Assembly (NCBI GenBank): GCA_022495005.1
Contig: JAGYXB010001010.1
Span: 310,001-374,000, forward strand
Direction of reading: 5' to 3'
DNA from: Rhyacophila brunnea
Lineage: Eukaryota > Arthropoda > Insecta > Trichoptera > Rhyacophilidae
DNA length: 64,000 bases
The notes below the pieces were generated by a model. It saw only the letters and a program-made list of their open reading frames with translations, did no database searches and was not told the origin of the DNA. Below are positions 57,813-64,000 of this stretch, in pieces. Within the stretch, counting starts at the first letter, position 1; each line of letters opens with the position of its first letter. The position numbers were made by a program, and so were the translations under genes.

Positions 57813-59731
57813 TTATTATATTATATAGTACTACCATCCCAGTTTAGGTTTTCCAGCCTTTCTTTTCCCTTCCTGTCTATTGAAGAAGAGCGTCTTTGGT
57901 GATTGGGTGACTTACGCTCTTGAGATATGGATTTATCAACTTTTTATAATAATATGCGATGCGATAGACTCTATATACGTAGGATAGGGATTAAATCGAA
58001 ATTACACAAGTCGAATGGGCGTATGTAACAATTTATTTATAATATTAAATGAGAAAAAATTTACATACTTAGGTCCTTAACATATACAATCATATGTAGC
58101 CTACTATGCTATCCCGTCTGCTTTAATCAAATATTTCTTCCATATACATTTTTAGAACCCTGGAGATTACATTCTTAGCAATATAACTAAATAAATAACT
58201 CGTGTACGCCAAAATGTCCCTAACGCCATTTTGACTTAGCATCGTCGGTATATTAAATTAGATGGTTGCGCTTTTTTTTCAGTGGACTGTAATTTAAAGA
58301 TGCTTGTGGATTACAGATCTAGGGGGGTTTAAACAGAACGCCAGACACTGATCTTTTATGTTGAAAAGGCTGACGCGCTGGAGCTAGTTCGGTATTCACG
58401 CACTCACGCACTGGTAAACGAAAGATTCGGAATATCACTCTCAAGATTTCACTTGCGTTTTGGGATAAATTATGATGACAAGCTTAGGATGGATGATAGA
58501 CGCGACCTTCGCTCAAACTATATCAGATTTGGCGCAATAAAAGTCGAACAAATGCATTTTGGATTAGTCACTCTGTGGTTAACGCGGCTTCGGTCATATC
58601 GTAACAGATCACGGTGCGATAGAGTCTTATCTTTAACAAATCTAGGCGCGTCCACTGTCTTGAATTGGATGAATCTAACTCACAATCACGGTCGACTCAT
58701 GACCCGTAATTGCTGGTCGCATGGTCTTGCTACAATAATAGGGGATTTGAAGTAGTTAAGAAAAAGCAACCATAATTGGCCCAATCATTATAAATAATTA
58801 TATTAGGTAGGTAAATCAATGAAATGTTAATATTTAATATGAGAGAAGACAAGTAGTCATAATGACATGCACATCTTTCCTGCAGGTTATTCATTCTTAT
58901 CTCGCAAAAATACCCTAAATTCTTTATTTTCTAACTTCACATGGCACCTTTAAGAAAAGATACATTTTTAAAGCCAAACGGGTAGCTTTAGAAAGCTTAC
59001 TTGGTCGCTTAAGGCATAGTGCAGTCCGAGTATAATAAGTGTATGTACGACAAAGAGTGCCTTGTTACAATACAAGTCCCACTACTAACTCGTAGTTCTA
59101 ACCGATCGTTTCAATCTTAGTATATATTCTACCGGCATCCCTGAAGCCGGGGTATGATTTACAAGGGTGCAACTAGGATCATCGTGAGCTCAGCAAACCA
59201 TGTGCTAGATGCTAGTATACTGGATGTATTAAATTATAGTATTATTCAAAACAGCTGAGTTATCGTGAAATAATATTTTTATTTTTACGTAGTGACCATT
59301 GTGATATTCGACAAAACAGAATAATAAATATAATTCAGATAGGCTATACCCCAATACACTACATTTTGAAGCAGGGTTTTGATTGTGTGAGTGTCCTTGA
59401 AATACACATTATACACATGCAATAGTGTGTGTTGCAACAAAAAAAAAAACAACCTAAACCTTTCATTTGAATAATCAGTCTAAAGTATGATGTATTCAAA
59501 AGTATTGTACTAGGATATATTAAAGGCAGCAGAAGCATGGGAAAATGAGGGCTATTTGACTATATGAGTAGAAAATTTATTCAACACTTGCAATAAGATT
59601 TAGGGAATAAATTCAATACTACGAGTACAATAAAAACTTTTCTATACAACAACAAAAGATCTATTTTATTATGTTTTTTTTAGGTATTTTTTTACTTTGG
59701 AAATCTAGTTCTGTATTAGGTACAGTCCTAA
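57813..59731. other. No gene; open patch at 58380-58760
   Basis: 58380-58760 is more balanced in composition and carries a 100-codon frame starting from a non-ATG codon (RFGINYDDKLRMDDRRDL and onward). I recognise no domain and see no splice sites. A tttttttttcag acceptor-like motif at about 58270 leads nowhere clear. Confidence 0.3.
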
Positions 59732-59893
59732 GTATACTGGAATCATTCTCCGGTGGCAATATGGGCAATTCGCGAGTGTTAAGGTATTGCTTGCTACAAT
59801 GCTCATTAATTCAATGCTAGCAAATAATACCACTACAACTACAAATACATTTTTCCGTACTCATGGTGACACTGTAGAATGATTCCAGTCTAC
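59732..59893. mobile_element. Possible tiny MITE
   Basis: actggaatcattct (59736-59749) is exactly inverted at 59876-59889 (agaatgattccagt), with partial extension of the arms outward (tata / ctac) and inward. About 160 bp in all. No duplication recognised. Confidence 0.4.
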
Positions 59894-62671
59894 CGCATTT
59901 TGGTTAATTACCATACTTTGATTAGAAACTGAAAATACATTAAATTAATAATCAGCTATTCTAGGTTTTTGGCATATGTATAACATGTTATACGGATATA
60001 GTTATTAGTAAAAATGGGATGTATATCAGTTACTAGTGGCGAATGCCCCAAGGCGATTATTTAAAGCATACCTTCTAAGAAATATAGATTTTAAAGACGT
60101 TATAAAGTTTAAAAATAAACAGACCCATCTGTCGTCAGTCATGTCTTTTGAACCACATACCAGTATGCACTTGCAATACGATATAATGCCACGATGCAAA
60201 TTGCAGTGGATAAATTTATGTTTCGCCACAAACTAGGGTGGCTGAATAGGTACACTTTCAAGAAAGCTATTTTAAATGTTGATACTGTAACTCATACCAT
60301 TTCTTGTATTATGTGATAAGGTAATGCTGATAATTTATGTCAAATTTACTTTTGTAACTATTACACTGTATTATGACAAACAGTATGCCTTGCATTTACA
60401 TACAAATATATACATAAATATCACATGCAGATAGTTACCAAACGAGTATATAACTATATATCATAATTATCTTCAGCTAGTGTCAATTCTCTGCTGGATG
60501 ACAGCCTCCCCTGGCGCATTCCCTCTCGTTTTCGTCGATAGTTCTTCGCTGCCACATACTTCTAACGAAATTGACGAATTCGTTGATCCAGCAACTGTTA
60601 AGGCGGGCCCCCTGTGGTCTGCATTTTTCAGGGTTTGCTTAATCGTCGTGTGACATGGCACTTCGACAAATTGATTATGTCGATCGCATCGTGGACTTTC
60701 CTCCATCTCCTTATCCATTAGTTTAATTTGTGATTTTTTCACGTTTTTTCCAGCATGCACCGTCCCATTCGATGATGCGGTACCTAATCTTAGTTTGTAT
60801 GGTAAAACTCATTAATAATACGTGGAAATGTAGGTATATACGAGTATAATAAATTACGTATTACTTTTTTGGTAGTCACCATGAGCTTTAATATAAATTT
60901 GATGATATTACAGAGCGTGTTATATTACATTATTTTTATTTTTAAGTTATATTAAACAATTGACAATATAAATAAATAATTGAAGTGGAAGTGCTTCTGA
61001 GATGATGTGATGAAAAGCTACAAATAATGCTCTGCAGCTGATAGTCCAAATAATATACTGCAAAAACTACATCTGGCATGTGGCGATAAATCTAGTGTAG
61101 ACTTGCCTAGATTTCAAGTTTTCTTCATAAATAAATTTACCAGTTGTGAGTTTTTATGCATATTTAAAATATTTTTTTTTAGATGATCTTCAAAAACTTC
61201 TGACCTAACACTTTTGTTATACAAAAAATGTAAATTTTTCAAAATTTGAAAAGGCTAAAAAGGGCTTTCACGTATTGTCTAGCGAGTAAAATTTTAAATT
61301 TCACAGTTGATTTCTCGTTTTAAAATGGTTTAATATTTTTTTTCATTCCTCTGTTAATTTGTAATCTGAAAACCAGAGCAAGTTTTTTTTTCTTTTGAGA
61401 CTGGTTTCAGTATAGCAGTAGGATGTTTAAAGCTACTACCTCCAAAATGAAAACATATCAACATTAGCAAAGAAGAGGAACCATAAAGACGAATAATAAT
61501 GTATCAAATAAAAGAGAATTTTTCAAATGTGCATTGGAACGCATTCATCAATTAAATTGTACTCGTATTATCATCCCTGCTGATGAAGATTATCAGTCAA
61601 ATTAACCATTGTAATGTGTCACGATATTTCACCAATTTGCTTCGATAATAAATTACACCATTGGTGTGAGCGAATGATGACATATAATTATTAACATGTT
61701 ACGCGTGATAGCTTTATAATGTGATCGTATCTTAATGATGAACCGTTAATCACTCAATAAATCACTAGTCTCGTTAAATTTTGGTGGTGATAAAAATTTG
61801 ATCGCAATTTTGTGCAGGTATTAAATAGGCTATTACACCATCGAATCACTATATTGAGTATCTGCCTGTAATTTGATTTCAAATCAATTCTATTTCGAAA
61901 TAGTTATTCCTATTTTCTGACAGGCGATATCTCCGTAAAGTAGCACTTTGAATAAAATTTATCGTCTACACGCTACACGGCTCATTAAATCGCGAAAAAG
62001 GCAAGAATATTAAGCCGTTTCCGTGTTAGAAAGTTAATACTTATTATATAAAAAAGAGAGACGTGGTGAGTGGGGTTTTAGACTGCGAACTACCTAATAG
62101 TTCCCTGCAAACCAACCACCTCGCACCACATTCGGTGATAATCGAGCGTATCACGAGGCCCTACGTTTGAATGTGAAGCATCACCAATTGTTTGCACTTC
62201 GGAATGTTTCAGGAGCAGATTTCCAAGACTGCGGTCCCCACGCACCCAAGTGTGCTTTGACTGAGTTTACAGAGACATTCTAATAAAACGTGCCCATAGA
62301 GAATAGCTGGGAGAATTAACAAAAATAAATTATTCTAATTATTTAATATAATAATAATATATGTAAACACACACTTCCTCGTAACTATGTTTAGATACTT
62401 TCACGTCCCCAATAAGACGCCGCCTTTTTTTTAAAGCATAATAATATATATGCATATTATATATTACAAGGCCAAAGCATTGGCATTTGTGGCGACCGGG
62501 TCGGACGGCCATTAGCTGGTTGGACCGACTTGAGCATCTCTTCCCTTAATTCTTGCGAACTGTTATACTTTTCACTTGACGATCATCTGCTTTTCCTTCT
62601 GCACCCAGCAGCTTTGAAGTCAATTGGTAGATAATCCTTCAACTTAGCCAATTACTTAATATTGTTTAATC
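59894..62671. other. No confirmed gene; one minus-strand open frame
   Basis: 60473-60760 (minus) is a frame of at least 95 codons with balanced, hydrophilic composition (KKSQIKLMDKEMEESPRCD, VAGSTNSSISLEVCGSEEL). It begins at a GTG codon, has no clear splice acceptor and no recognised domain. 60010-60240 holds a 66-67-codon frame on each strand, probably chance. 62040-62290 is a GC-richer single-copy patch. The rest is AT-rich. Confidence 0.3.
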
Positions 62672-63302
62672 CAGGGGTGGGCAAACTTTTTGGATGGAGG
62701 GCCAAATTCAAGAATTCAAAATGAGCGGCGGGCCGCAAGTAAAATATCATATTTAGATATACACTATTTATTATCATGAAAAATAAACATTACAAAAAAA
62801 TAATGATAAGAATGAACTGTTTTGCGTTTTTTAACATTTTTTTTAAATTCAGGTGTTAATTTTGTAGTTGATATTCTCAAAACTGCTTGTAAATGGGCAT
62901 CGGAGATATTTGACCGTAAAGAATTTTTATTGAGGTTCATGATCGAAAATGTTTGTTCAAATATATAGGTTGATCCAAAAATAACGAACATTTTTCTTGC
63001 ATAATCTTTAAGTCGGTCGAATTTGTCTGAAATTTGGAGATTTCTTCACGACGATGCAATTCTCTTAAATCAGTGTCACATTGCAGATCAATAATCTCAA
63101 GTTGTAGCTCTGTCGGTACACTATCAATATCTATTAAAAATGGATCGCTTACTATTGCTAAACAAATTTTAATCTATTGTCAATATTTTTAAAAAAATAT
63201 AAAAAAGTTATTCGTAATTAGAAGTACAATTAATGATGGCGGGCCGCAAAAAAATACCCGGCGGGCCACATGCGGCCCGCGGGCCGCAGTTTGCCCCCCC
63301 TG
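62672..63302. mobile_element. hAT transposon, internally deleted, exact 8-bp duplication
   Basis: Flanked by gtttaatc at 62664-62671 and 63303-63310, identical. The ends caggggtgggcaaact and agtttgccccccctg are inverted repeats. Sub-terminal GC-rich gcgggccgc motifs occur on both sides. At 631 bp it keeps only the last part of the transposase gene. Confidence 0.92.
62764..63175 (-). pseudogene. hAT transposase C-terminal remnant
   Basis: Minus-strand frames read AIVSDPFLIDIDSVPTELQL, EIIDLQCDTDLREL and then, after one frameshift near 63020, ARKMFVIFGSTYIFEQTFSI and MNLNKNSLRSNISDAHLQAV, LRISTTKLTPEF. FGSTYxxEQTFSxMN followed by RSxxxDxHLxxxLRI is the C-terminal dimerisation region of hAT transposases of the kind related to vertebrate ZBED5/GTF2IRD2-like proteins. 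The DDE catalytic core and zinc finger are missing. The element can move only with help from a full-length relative. Confidence 0.85.
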
Positions 63303-63310
63303 GTTTAATC

Positions 63311-64000
63311 TAATCGTTGGCGATCCTGCGTGTAATACCAACAAAAAACAAATGAGCACGATTTTCAGTCGAGGTTAAAACAATAATTTTAAAAAGCCAA
63401 CAAATTGTTCTTTTAATGACGTGATTTTTTTTTTTTAATTTTTTCAAACAAGTTAAACGGGTGGGTATCAAAAATTTCGAAGCTTTTGACTCGAATGCTC
63501 TTGGCATGCGGATTTCACTCTTTGACAGTTAAGAAAAATGTGTGTTAAATTAATTCACATTATATATCATTTTGTGGAATTTTACATCAGTAGTAAGAGT
63601 GCATACGCTGGTACAATTGTGTTACAGTTAGGTTCGTGAGCTAACATGTGATCAGAATAGGTGCATCATTTTATGCTTGTCATAATATGCTCCGTTGCTG
63701 GAGTGTGACAAGGTGAAATACGTATGTAAATAACTAGCGCTGCTATCAGTGTCAGTATCGAATGTCTTTAAATCCAACTCGAAACAGTGGTTGGCTAGGT
63801 CGATCTAGTCATGCGTAGCTTTCCCATCTGGTTTACATAGCCCAGTCATCTAAGAACTCTACAAAAATGTACATCTCGTTATTATACCTTCGTCTTAATC
63901 ACAACTGTGTGTCATATAAGGCCTGAACTAAAACGAGCCATAAGTACAAGTGAGTAAGCATTCGGCACGCTTATATATCCGCTCGTTGCGTTAGAATAAG
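63311..64000. other. No gene seen
   Basis: Mixed composition, particularly 63600-63900, but no open frame with recognisable domains, no repeat identity and no clear splice sites. Confidence 0.4.

Noticed and set aside
58453..58755. 100-codon frame as a gene
   Set aside because: Begins at a non-ATG codon, shows no domain and no splice sites; kept only as a compositional island.

Overview
The window looks like gene-poor, transposon-rich nuclear DNA from an arthropod, most likely an insect. It is strongly AT-rich. It carries hAT, mariner and TTAA-type elements, several LINE groups and tRNA-derived SINEs, and CCTAA pentamers of the insect telomere type occur in one repeat. I found no prokaryotic gene structure, operon, CRISPR array, rRNA or convincing intact tRNA. 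The exact order is uncertain; motifs such as taggtacctac are common in aphids and in Lepidoptera.

No complete host gene is visible. Two short splice-bounded segments on the + strand (255-289 and 9208-9285) could be small exons of one gene whose introns fill this region. They are phase-compatible but unproven. Several GC-richer single-copy islands (about 2640-2780, 13070-13220, 17700-17900, 23320-23580, 26280-26560, 34600-34830, 47340-47650, 49920-50110, 58380-58760, 62040-62290) stand out from the AT-rich background. They could be conserved regulatory DNA or undetected exons.

Layout. 0-10 kb: candidate exons, a foldback element (3398-3947), repeats with hammerhead-like cores (4432-4830), LINE C-terminal relics (5190-5480, 8116-8565), a 350-bp unknown repeat (5664-6015) and a near-perfect palindrome (6166-6359). 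10-25 kb: four copies of a TA-flanked MITE, a LINE relic, a SINE, a small hAT MITE, a mariner with one clear reading-frame lesion (18836-20141), a palindrome with telomere-like pentamers in its loop (20672-20885) and inverted Penelope-like debris (21185-22525). 24-33 kb: tRNA-derived SINEs, a 758-bp TTAA-flanked element, a TIR element with an internal palindrome (27460-28094), two hAT-type elements and LINE 3' ends. 35-45 kb: two hAT MITEs, a LINE split by a SINE with target duplications (36648-37880), and a LINE whose 5' part is inverted (about 42010-43868). 48-64 kb: a nested LINE pair, second copies of several repeats, a SINE-2 copy with an intact T-arm, and two more hAT elements, one keeping the transposase C-terminus (62672-63302).

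The features do not form a pathway. They record successive insertions: elements inside elements, and small derivatives of autonomous transposons that must have been mobilised from elsewhere.
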